Assembly (NCBI GenBank): GCA_003645185.1
Contig: QNEL01000023.1
Location: 1 to 32,682 of the forward strand
Direction of reading: 5' to 3'
DNA: 32,682 nucleotides
Source of the DNA: Candidatus Parabeggiatoa sp. nov. 3
GTDB taxonomy: Bacteria; Pseudomonadota; Gammaproteobacteria; Beggiatoales; Beggiatoaceae
The notes beneath the pieces are model-generated. The model did not search any database. It was not told the DNA's origin and saw only the letters and a program-made list of their open reading frames with translations. The position numbers and the translations under genes were made by a program. Positions 17,090 to 23,745 of the stretch are shown here, piece after piece; positions within the stretch are counted from its first letter, which is position 1; the number at the start of each line of letters is the position of its first letter.

Positions 17090-17463
17090 GAGACATAGCA
17101 AATCTACACAGCGGTTTTGAGGCTCAAATATTTTAGGCAAAAAACTTAAGCCTCAAAAACGGATGATATACTGCACGCGGTCATAAATTAAACTTTTATG
17201 TCGTTGCTGGCCCCATTTAAATTAATGTAGGGCTCCCTACATGTTTTTGTTGCCTGCCCCATTTTCATTAAAAAGTTTTTCAGGCAAAAGTACAGCGTAG
17301 CGAGACTTTTGCCCTACAGTTTGTTACCGCGCTAAGTATAACGCACTATTGAGAATTTCTTATGATTGTTATTGATTTTAAAAAAAAATCAATGTTGCTC
17401 AGATTAATCAGTTAATATAAGCGTTCTATCCTTGAGAATTGAGAATTGAGAATTGAGAACTGT
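17090..17463. other. Repeat-bearing gap between map and the DUF3365 gene
   Basis: No gene is visible. The stretch carries an inverted repeat TTTTGAGGCT/AGCCTCAAAA (17115-17124 with 17149-17158), a palindrome ATGTAGGGCTCCCTACAT near 17225-17242, and GGCAAAAGT/ACTTTTGCC (17283-17291 with 17305-17313). Near 17421 is GCGTTCTATC, an end-like word of the AGAACGCTGATTT element. Four perfect heptamers TTGAGAA follow (17432-17459). Confidence 0.6.
17432..17459. repeat. TTGAGAA heptamer array
   Basis: Four exact tandem copies of TTGAGAA run from 17432 to 17459, and another unit (TTGAGAA at 17467-17473) overlaps the end of the neighbouring gene. The heptamer is one of the AT-rich words that, like TAACTGA, cluster at gene boundaries in this window. 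Confidence 0.75.
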
Positions 17464-18048
17464 TCATTGAGAACTGATGATGCTAAACGCACCGCGTAAA
17501 TCGCCCGCCTCAAAACCTGTCGCCTTATCAAAAGGATACAAGGCATTCAATTTAGCCTGAGTATCCTCACTAATCTGACTACCATGACAAATCAAACAAA
17601 CCTCTGCCGTTGGAATGGCTTTCATATAACGTACTTTACTCTGCCCATCAGCGTTAACTACCTCAATAAATTCAAGCTTTTTGGGATCCTCACCCGCAAC
17701 CTTGCGTTTTTCAAACTGTTTTAACACGGCCACTTCCCAAGTATCAGGGGCATTATCCGCATTACGCGGTTTGAGACTTGTCCGTGTGATTTCAAAGCCG
17801 GCCTTCTGAGAAAACTCGGCACTGATTTGAGGGGCCTTCGTCTGACACACCTCTATCGCCTTCAAAGGGCCACCCGTTTTCATAGCAGCCTTTAATTCTG
17901 ATTGTAAAGCAACCCCAAAATCATTAAGGGCACTACGAAAGGTCGCCATTTGAGCCTCCATTTTGGCTTCGTCCATCTGTTCAGTAGAACAGGAGATGAG
18001 GCTGATAACAAGACAAGAAGAGGCTAGGCCTAAAATCAAACGTTTCAT
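17464..18048 (-). CDS. Tll0287-like (DUF3365) haem-binding lipoprotein
   Basis: The 194-aa product matches the Tll0287-like/DUF3365 family, a PAS-like periplasmic haem-binding domain often found alone or as a sensor module. It starts with a lipoprotein signal (LVISLISC, Cys20). Conserved words follow: PLKAIEVCQTKAPQISAEFS, RTSLKPRNADNAPDTWE, and the c-type haem motif CLICH at 151-155. The end is LYPFDKATGFEAGDLRGAFS, also typical. The ATG at 18048 has AGGA about nine bases upstream. A covalently bound haem in an envelope lipoprotein suggests a redox or gas-sensing role; the partner is not evident. The two flanking genes do not point to a pathway. Confidence 0.88.
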   Translation of the reverse strand: MKRLILGLASSCLVISLISCSTEQMDEAKMEAQMATFRSALNDFGVALQSELKAAMKTGGPLKAIEVCQTKAPQISAEFSQKAGFEITRTSLKPRNADNAPDTWEVAVLKQFEKRKVAGEDPKKLEFIEVVNADGQSKVRYMKAIPTAEVCLICHGSQISEDTQAKLNALYPFDKATGFEAGDLRGAFSIISSQ

Positions 18049-18079
18049 AGCATTTCCTTTTGTTAATTCGTTAATTGTT

Positions 18080-18120
18080 TTTCACGCAAAAGTTTCGCTT
18101 CGCGAAACTTTTGCGTGAAA
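18080..18120. repeat. Perfect 19-bp-stem palindrome, copy 3
   Basis: Bases 18080-18098 and 18102-18120 are exact reverse complements with TTC between them. The arms start TTTCACGCAAAAGTTTCGC. This is the cleanest member of the TTTCACGCAAAAG family. It lies between the symporter and the DUF3365 gene, in the leader of the latter on the minus strand. Confidence 0.85.
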
Positions 18121-18204
18121 TGTGAAATTGTTAATTGTCAACGTAAATGAATTACAAATAATAATTTGCCCCTCTTTGAAAAAGGGGCTGGCTGGATTTA
18201 GGGG

Positions 18205-19554
18205 TTAGGGGGATTTTGGATTGGTAGCAAAATACTCACGGGTTAACTTAAATATCACTGGACTGAGCAAAAGCAATGCGATCAAATTAGGTATCGCCAT
18301 GAAAGCATTCAGCGTATCCGCTATCAACCAAATCAAATCTAACTCAGCTATCGCGCCAATCGGTATCACCATCACCCAAAATACCCTAAAACGGGTAATG
18401 GATTTGAAGCCGAATAAATATTGTACACACTTCTCGCCATAAAAACTCCATCCTAACAGCGTTGTAAACGCAAATATTGCCGAGGCAAACGTGACGAGAT
18501 ACCCCCCAAAATACGGCAAAGCCTGTTCAAATGCCGCAGACGACAATGACGCGCCCGTCACACCAGTTGTCCAAGCGCCAGAAATAATAATGACTAAACC
18601 GGTAATCGTACAAACCACAAGGGTATCAATAAACGTCTCTAACATCGCAACGATGCCTTGCCGCACGGGGCTATTTGTACTTGCCGCCGCATGGGCAATC
18701 GGTGCGCTACCTAATCCGGCCTCATTAGAAAAAATCCCCCGTGCCACACCATAACGGATAGCCACCCACACAGCAGCACCGGCAAAACCGCCCGTCGCCG
18801 CCACTGGCGTAAAAGCGTAGGTGAAAATCAGACTAAAAGCATCGGGTATGGCATCAGCGTTGACCACCAAAATAACCAATCCGCCCATGACATAACCGAT
18901 GCCCATTATGGGCACCAACTTGCCAGCGACTTCAGCAATCCAACGAATGCCCCCAATCAATACCAATCCCACCAACACCGCTAACGTTATTCCCGTCGCC
19001 CAAGTGGGCACATTAAAATTAGAATTTAAGACATCGGCCACCGAATTAGCCTGCACCGTATTACCGATACCAAATCCCGCCAACATCCCTAACAGGGCAA
19101 ACACTGTACCCAACCAAGCCCAATGGCGCTTTAAACCATTTTTAATATAATACATCGGGCCACCAATATGATTACCCGCCTCATCTGTTTCACGATAATG
19201 CACGGCACAAACCACCTCAGCATATTTCGTCGCCATCCCCACCAAGGCCGTACACCACATCCAAAACAAGGCCCCCGGGCCGCCCCAAACAATTGCCGTT
19301 GCCACCCCCGCAATATTCCCAGTTCCAATGGTAGCAGAAAGCGAAGTCATCAAGGCATTAAAAGGGGTGATATCCCCCTCTCCGCTACCACGACGGCCCT
19401 GCCAAAGCATACGAAAACCATACACGAGTTTACGCAACGGCATCAATTGCAAGCCTAACATTAAATAAATGCCCGTGCCTAAAATCAGCACCAGCATAGC
19501 CGGCCCCCAAACAATACCGTTGATTTGATTGATGTAATCGTTTAAGAATGTCAC
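18205..19554 (-). CDS. Sodium:alanine/glycine symporter, AGCS family
   Basis: This 449-aa inner-membrane protein belongs to the alanine-or-glycine:cation symporter family (AgcS/AlsT/DagA type), which imports small amino acids with sodium. The family signature is at residues 60-85: GDITPFNALMTSLSATIGTG followed by NIAGVATAI. Further typical words are GGPMYYIKNGL and GIFSNEAGLGSAPIAHAAA. About eleven hydrophobic segments cover the protein. The start is GTG at 19554, with AGGAG nine bases upstream. No ATG lies between it and the first helix. It stands alone on the minus strand. The exact amino acid cannot be told from sequence. Confidence 0.93.
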   Translation of the reverse strand: MTFLNDYINQINGIVWGPAMLVLILGTGIYLMLGLQLMPLRKLVYGFRMLWQGRRGSGEGDITPFNALMTSLSATIGTGNIAGVATAIVWGGPGALFWMWCTALVGMATKYAEVVCAVHYRETDEAGNHIGGPMYYIKNGLKRHWAWLGTVFALLGMLAGFGIGNTVQANSVADVLNSNFNVPTWATGITLAVLVGLVLIGGIRWIAEVAGKLVPIMGIGYVMGGLVILVVNADAIPDAFSLIFTYAFTPVAATGGFAGAAVWVAIRYGVARGIFSNEAGLGSAPIAHAAASTNSPVRQGIVAMLETFIDTLVVCTITGLVIIISGAWTTGVTGASLSSAAFEQALPYFGGYLVTFASAIFAFTTLLGWSFYGEKCVQYLFGFKSITRFRVFWVMVIPIGAIAELDLIWLIADTLNAFMAIPNLIALLLLSPVIFKLTREYFATNPKSP

Positions 19555-19658
19555 GTCAAAATACTCCTACCAAGCCACTATAAAAATTGATTATAATAAA
19601 AGATTAATGATTGATAAGTAAGTTAACAGAAATACATTAACATTTTTGGAAATCTCAA

Positions 19659-19889
19659 ATAGAACGCTGATTTGACTAATTATCATGATTGGCGCTGATT
19701 TTTTTTAATAAGTCCTTATGTTAATCAGTGTTCTTTGCCCCAGTTTTTGCGCGCAAAAACTTTATTTCACAAGTTGCGCGCAACTTCTTAAGTGAAATAA
19801 AGTTGAGCTACGCGCAACGTAGCGCGTGAGCCTTCGGTGCGCGAAGCTAAATGTGGAAATCATCACAATCAGTCAAATCAGCGTTCTAT
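19659..19889. mobile_element. 231-bp element with 32-bp terminal inverted repeats (AGAACGCTGATTT type)
   Basis: Bases 19659-19690 and 19858-19889 are reverse complements at 29 of 32 positions; the arm begins ATAGAACGCTGATTTGACT. Inside are a perfect 18-base palindrome (19743-19760) and a nested structure in which ACTTTATTTCAC pairs with GTGAAATAAAGT (19759-19770 with 19792-19803) around a second perfect palindrome (19771-19786). No protein is encoded. Single-ended relatives of the arm occur at 22888-22930 and near 17421. I interpret it as a non-autonomous insertion element into which a hairpin repeat has moved. Confidence 0.6.
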
Positions 19890-20054
19890 CTAATCTATCA
19901 TTTGTTTTATTTAGGTAATATACCAAAAAGGTTAAAAAACTTTAGCGTAGAAATGTGTACCTACTTACTCCAAACGGAGTTTTCATTTAAGAATTGGTAT
20001 AAGGCGGCAACCACAAGGGATTGCCCCTACAAACTTTTTCACTTTCAAATCGTT

Positions 20055-20287
20055 TAGGACTGACGCATTGACAGATTTTAACTTTTATGCTCTCGCTTAA
20101 ATACCAAAGGTTTCATATTGTGACTGATAACTCAATTTCACATTTAGCGTAGCCGACCTTCGGTTCACGCAAAAACTTTTGCGTGGTGTCAGATTTTTAA
20201 CCATTTTTATATTGTGTTATATTATTTTAAACCGATTGATTTTTATTGAGAATATATATTTATAAACTTGTCAATGCGTCAGTCCTA
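20055..20287. mobile_element. 233-bp MITE-like element with TA-flanked inverted repeats, upstream of the channel gene
   Basis: Bases 20055-20073 and 20269-20287 are exact reverse complements (TAGGACTGACGCATTGACA). If the outermost TA is read as target duplication, the element has 17-bp terminal repeats starting GGACTGACG and TA on both sides. This is the pattern left by IS630/Tc1-mariner transposases. The interior contains a TTTCAC/CGTGG-type partial palindrome at about 20135-20185 and encodes nothing. The right end lies 15 bases before the ATG of the receptor-channel gene, so the element supplies its whole immediate upstream region. Confidence 0.65.
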
Positions 20288-20302
20288 TAGTTTATTTAAA
20301 AT

Positions 20303-21436
20303 ATGTCATTATTAATCATTAGAATTTTTTTACCGATTACTTGTTTATTGGGTGTTTCATTATTACCCATTGCCCAAGCACAGGATGACCAAAAAACATT
20401 CAGGGTGGCTATCAAACCGAGTGAACCTTGGGTGATGTATGATACTGAGAAACCAAAAGAGCAACGAAACCCTATTGGTTTTAGCATTGATTTATGGCAG
20501 GGTATTGCCAAAAAAATTGGCGTTAAAACAGAATGGGTTTACACTCAAAATGTCCGTCTTCTGTTACATAGTGTGCAGGAAGGCAAGGCTGATGTTGGTA
20601 TTGCGGCGATAACGATCCGCAGTGATCGGGAAAAAGTGGTTGATTTTTCCACTTCAATGTTTGAATTGGGTTTACAAATCATGGTGAGAGCTGATAAAAG
20701 TATTGGTTCTCCCATTATGGTATTAGTCAAGGAAGTCGGCAAGTTTATGACTACCCGTAATATTCTTCTTTTTTTAGGGGTACTCTTTTGCGTGATAAAT
20801 ATCAGATGGTGGGCAGATAAACGGTCGCCTCATGAATCGCAAATCTTTTCTAAAACTTACGGGCGTGGAATGTATGACGCTTTTTGGTGGTCTATCACCA
20901 TGTTGCTCACTTGGGAAGCACCGAAAAATCGTGGTATTGCTCGACTTATTGATCTGTCTTGGCATCTAATCGGCTTAGTTGCACTGAGTATTTTAACCGG
21001 TATTATTGCAGCGTCCTTGACTATTCAAGCGGTTGGTGGTGCCATCACCAGTGAAAAAGATTTACCTGGCAAACGGGTAGCGGCAGTAGCCACTGATGCG
21101 CCTAAAGATTATTTGGAGAAGCTAGGGGCACGGGTGATAGCAGTAGACACTTTAAATGAAGGCATCGATATGGTGTTAAAAGGTGACGTTGATGCCTTGG
21201 TACACGATGGCCCTCGACTTTTGTATCTTGCCGAACAAATTAATCGTAAACACAAGCCAGGCGTTTTAGTCCTTCCGGCGGTTTTCAATCACCAAAACTA
21301 CGGTATTATTTTGCCCAATGGCAGTGATCTTTTAGAATCGATAAACCTCGCCCTACTCAAATTGCGAGAACCAGAAGGTTTCGAAAAGAGTTTTCATAAC
21401 AAGTTAAAGGAAAAGTGGATTCCAAAAACATTCTAG
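20303..21436 (+). CDS. Prokaryotic ionotropic-glutamate-receptor-like channel (SBP domain split by a pore)
   Basis: The 377-aa product has the layout of bacterial iGluR-like channels. A signal peptide (1-26) comes first. Ligand lobe 1 follows (about 32-140, with FSIDLWQGIAKKIG and IRSDREKVVDFS, R109 at the usual carboxylate-binding place). Then come a first membrane helix (about 153-168), a pore region (188-210), a second helix (217-240) and lobe 2 (about 250-377, with GDVDALVHDGPRLLY). The ligand is probably an amino acid. The pore reads WWSITMLLTWEAPKN, where potassium-selective relatives have TMTTVGYGDxxP. GYG is absent and the loop is about three residues shorter. Selectivity is therefore unclear. 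No good Shine-Dalgarno sequence is seen, and a MITE-like element ends 15 bases upstream. Confidence 0.85.
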   Translation: MSLLIIRIFLPITCLLGVSLLPIAQAQDDQKTFRVAIKPSEPWVMYDTEKPKEQRNPIGFSIDLWQGIAKKIGVKTEWVYTQNVRLLLHSVQEGKADVGIAAITIRSDREKVVDFSTSMFELGLQIMVRADKSIGSPIMVLVKEVGKFMTTRNILLFLGVLFCVINIRWWADKRSPHESQIFSKTYGRGMYDAFWWSITMLLTWEAPKNRGIARLIDLSWHLIGLVALSILTGIIAASLTIQAVGGAITSEKDLPGKRVAAVATDAPKDYLEKLGARVIAVDTLNEGIDMVLKGDVDALVHDGPRLLYLAEQINRKHKPGVLVLPAVFNHQNYGIILPNGSDLLESINLALLKLREPEGFEKSFHNKLKEKWIPKTF

Positions 21437-21464
21437 GGTGGGCTTTGGGTTTTTAAAGCCCACC
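21437..21464. terminator. 10-bp perfect hairpin just after the channel gene
   Basis: GGTGGGCTTT (21437-21446) pairs exactly with AAAGCCCACC (21455-21464) around GGGTTTTT, starting one base after the stop. The T-run is in the loop, not after the stem, so on the plus strand it is an atypical terminator. The GGTGGGC/GCCCACC arms recur at 37-64, which suggests a dispersed palindrome used as a transcript end. Confidence 0.5.
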
Positions 21465-21488
21465 ATTCCCCTCAATGCCATTTCAAAT

Positions 21489-21566
21489 CGGGCAGACACG
21501 CCGGTATGCCCCTACAAAATATAGCAAAATTATGGAACTGTAGGGGCCGCCCGATCGTGTTCGCCC
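21489..21566. repeat. GTAGGGGC/GTTCGCCC palindromic repeat upstream of yhbY
   Basis: CGGGC (21489-21493) and GCCCCTAC (21508-21515) pair with GCCCG (21549-21553) and GTAGGGGC (21540-21547), and the unit ends GTGTTCGCCC. It combines features of the GTAGGGGC and the GTTCGCCC palindromes. It ends about 30 bases before the yhbY start. Confidence 0.7.
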
Positions 21567-21595
21567 AGGCTTAACTACGAACGTAATACAAACTG

Positions 21596-21880
21596 ATGAC
21601 ATTAACAAATCAACAAATTCGTTATCTCAAAAGTCTCGCCCATCATTTAAAACCTATCGTGATGATTGGTAATAAAGGTATTAATGAGAATGTGCTAATC
21701 GAATTAGATCATGCTTTAGAAGATCATGAATTGATTAAAGTCACTATTGCAGGGGCGGATCGAGAAAAAAGGCGCGATATGACTCAGGTACTTTGTCAAA
21801 AAAGTGCTGCTGAACTCGTGCAAATGATTGGTCGTATCAGTATTTTATATCGAGCGAGTCAAGAGCCTAAATTGTTCTAG
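21596..21880 (+). CDS. yhbY: YhbY/CRS1-type RNA-binding protein
   Basis: The 94-aa product (E. coli YhbY 97 aa) is a single CRM domain, a small RNA-binding fold found with pre-50S ribosomal particles. It opens LTNQQIRYLKSLAHHLKPIV and has the GxxG loop in MIGNKGINENVL. It continues LDHALEDHELIKVTIAG and ends in SAAELVQMIGRISILYRAS, all family words. In many gammaproteobacteria yhbY neighbours rlmE-ftsH or greA; here it stands alone among repeats. The ATG at 21596 fits the family start, with little Shine-Dalgarno support. Confidence 0.93.
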   Translation: MTLTNQQIRYLKSLAHHLKPIVMIGNKGINENVLIELDHALEDHELIKVTIAGADREKRRDMTQVLCQKSAAELVQMIGRISILYRASQEPKLF

Positions 21881-21925
21881 AACAGTTAATATTGGTCAAT
21901 ATTTGATTGACAAATCAATTCGTAT

Positions 21926-22063
21926 TTAGGTAACTCCAAAAAATTAAAATACCCACACACCGAATTGGGCAACCATGAAGGATTGCCCCTACAACGGCAC
22001 ATGTCTGTAGGGGCAATCCAGGGCGAATGCCCTTGGGTATATTATTTTTTGGGAGTTACCTTA
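21926..22063. mobile_element. MITE-like element with GGTAACTCC terminal repeats and TTA duplications
   Basis: GGTAACTCC (21929-21937) and its continuation through AAAAAATTAAAATACCC pair with the complementary run ending GGAGTTACC at 22060, allowing one or two gaps. TTA directly abuts both ends (21926-21928 and 22061-22063), as expected of a 3-bp target duplication. In the middle, a perfect 14-bp stem (21980-21993 with 22006-22019) carries the GGATTGCCCCTACA arm of another dispersed palindrome. No gene is encoded. The element ends 10 bases past the MOSC stop. Confidence 0.65.
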
Positions 22064-22072
22064 CAAAGCTTT

Positions 22073-22825
22073 CTACGAAAGAAATTCATCCAGAACAGCC
22101 ATTTCGCCATCCCCAATCACTTGCATATAAATGCCCAAGTTAGGATGTCCGTATTTTTTCAGTAAGGTTTGGGGAATTTCTAAATCCCTGGCCGCAGTTT
22201 GTGGGTTGACATTGGTTGCAGCACAACGTTGGATCACTTTAAAGCCGCGCACTTTTGCAGTGCCTAGTGTCAATTCTTTGCCTACCCAATCTAATTCTGC
22301 CCAAGGCGGTGCCTCGTCAAAATAGACATTAGCGCGAAATCGCAGTGGGTGGATTTCTGTACCCATTACTTTTTCTAATTCACGCAGACTGTTAAGGTTA
22401 ATACATGATAAAACTTTGGCGTTGACATCAGAAAAACGATGTCCAGGGGCTTCTACTAATTTGGGTGTGCCACGTATTTCATCACCAAGGTAGTCTGCAA
22501 AAAAATTTTCAATCGCTTGTTGGCCCTCAACGCTTTGTAAATCGCCCTTCGCAAGGAGTTTTTCATTGTGGTAAATCTGCAAGACATTGGTACTGTGATC
22601 ATAAAGGGTATGCAGGGCCGCTAAACGTTCATTTTTCATGAGCATTAAAAAGTTGATTTTGGGAAGATGCTCTGGTGCAGTGGGATCAAAATCAGTCGTT
22701 CCATGCGCTAAGGCAAAACAACGATCTAGTGGTATCATTTCGCCGGCTTGCACAGCAACGCGCTGTAAGGGTTCGGGACTCATGCCCTTTATGGGATAAC
22801 GGTAAAGATGAGTAATAGTTGGCAT
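22073..22825 (-). CDS. MOSC domain protein (YcbX/mARC-like N-terminal barrel)
   Basis: The 250-aa product joins a MOSC N-terminal beta-barrel (residues 1-95, LYRYPIKGMSPEPLQRVAV, PLDRCFALAHG) to a MOSC domain (about 110-250). MOSC proteins bind molybdenum cofactor and reduce N-hydroxylated compounds or carry sulfur. The presumed Mo-coordinating Cys is C201 in VIQRCAATNVNPQT, with RFRANVYFDEAPPWAELDW upstream. It lacks the C-terminal ferredoxin domain of E. coli YcbX, so electrons must come from a separate partner, not seen nearby. The ATG at 22825 gives the standard start MPTITHLYRYPIKGM. Confidence 0.9.
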   Translation of the reverse strand: MPTITHLYRYPIKGMSPEPLQRVAVQAGEMIPLDRCFALAHGTTDFDPTAPEHLPKINFLMLMKNERLAALHTLYDHSTNVLQIYHNEKLLAKGDLQSVEGQQAIENFFADYLGDEIRGTPKLVEAPGHRFSDVNAKVLSCINLNSLRELEKVMGTEIHPLRFRANVYFDEAPPWAELDWVGKELTLGTAKVRGFKVIQRCAATNVNPQTAARDLEIPQTLLKKYGHPNLGIYMQVIGDGEMAVLDEFLS

Positions 22826-23138
22826 AATAATCGAAGTTTGTGTGTTATATTTTCAAATAGACATCAGTCTGCACATTTTGATGTATCGAATAGAACGCAG
22901 ATTGTCATGATGCTCATGATTTTCGCTGATAAAAATCGGGGAAATATCATCTTTTACCTCTTCTTTTACCTCTGTGTACCTCTGTGTACCTCTGTGTGCT
23001 CCGTGTTGAGGTTTTTTATTTGTTGTGCCCGCGTGCAGTATACATTTGATTGATAATTGAAGAGGGATAATTGAACAATGGCTCACAAAAACACAAAGCC
23101 CATCCTACACTGATAACGGAACAAAAAATAGAGACACA
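22826..23138. other. Gap between the divergent MOSC gene and the acidic orphan, with repeats
   Basis: No gene seen. It holds one end of the AGAACGC(T/A)GATT repeat (22888-22930), then a block of CCTCTGTGTA units in tandem (about 22960-23005), then TTGATTGATAATTGAAG-like words (23045-23075). At about 23080-23115 there is a fragment of the AAGCCCATCCTAC/TAACGG type. As the MOSC gene and the orphan diverge, their promoters must lie here, but I cannot place them. Confidence 0.55.
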
Positions 23139-23669
23139 ATGACTTATCAAGACGATCCCCAAAAACAAAAAGACACACAAGTCATGAGCTTATCCTCCAA
23201 CGAACTCAAGGCTATCTTTAATGATGAGGATATTGTGAGGCTTGAATATTCATCGGACGAATTTCCTACCCCTAAAACACCGATTATCATTGTTTTTTCT
23301 AAAGACTCTGGCAAGAAACAGCAGTATATTGAACTCCAAGAATGGTTTGATTTACTTGAAGAGTATAAGGAAAATGAAGAACCTGCCGAAATACAGCCTC
23401 TTATAGGCAACCTCGCAGCAGGGTTGGGACATGGAGAAGAATTTGTTTGTATCGTTTCTTTTCGCGTTAATGGTGATGATGAACAAGTCGGTGAAGCTAT
23501 TGTTTCACCAGAGGAAAGAGATAATTGTGTTAACGCGATCCTAGAAAACTATCCCGAAGAACACTTAGATTTTTCAATAGAATTGAAGTGTAAACAGTGT
23601 TTTGAAGAGATGTTGAATGAACAATCAAATGACTCGAATTTCGGTTATGCTTCTAGAATGATTCATTAG
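23139..23669 (+). CDS. Acidic protein of unknown function, 176 aa
   Basis: I do not recognise this protein. It is strongly acidic, with runs such as LLEEYKENEEPAE and SPEERDNC. It has no signal peptide or membrane segment and seems to be a small globular alpha/beta protein: PKTPIIIVFSKDSG and EEFVCIVSFRVNGDDE look like beta strands. A CxxC pair (CKQC, 151-154) near the C-terminus might bind metal or form a disulfide. The start could also be the second Met (residue 16). Its stop is followed by a long double hairpin shared with the convergent kinase gene. The steady reading frame and clean stop favour a real gene. Confidence 0.65.
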   Translation: MTYQDDPQKQKDTQVMSLSSNELKAIFNDEDIVRLEYSSDEFPTPKTPIIIVFSKDSGKKQQYIELQEWFDLLEEYKENEEPAEIQPLIGNLAAGLGHGEEFVCIVSFRVNGDDEQVGEAIVSPEERDNCVNAILENYPEEHLDFSIELKCKQCFEEMLNEQSNDSNFGYASRMIH

Positions 23670-23670
23670 C

Positions 23671-23745
23671 CGATTCGCCAATAGCGAATCTTTGTTATCG
23701 CGATTTATCGCTTTGACAGGCGATAAATCGCCTACGACAAAGATT
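23671..23745. terminator. Compound palindrome between convergent genes
   Basis: Two nested structures overlap here. GATTCGC/GCGAATC forms the first hairpin (23672-23690). A perfect 12-bp stem GCGATTTATCGC/GCGATAAATCGC (23700-23711 with 23720-23731) is embraced by AATCTTTGT (23687-23695) pairing with ACAAAGATT (23737-23745). It starts one base after the orphan's stop and reaches into the stop codon of the kinase gene. It probably ends transcription from both sides. Confidence 0.7.

Noticed and set aside
20303..21436. Plain ABC-transporter substrate-binding protein
   Set aside because: Two membrane helices with a re-entrant segment split the binding domain, and no permease or ATPase gene is adjacent. 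The receptor-channel layout fits better.
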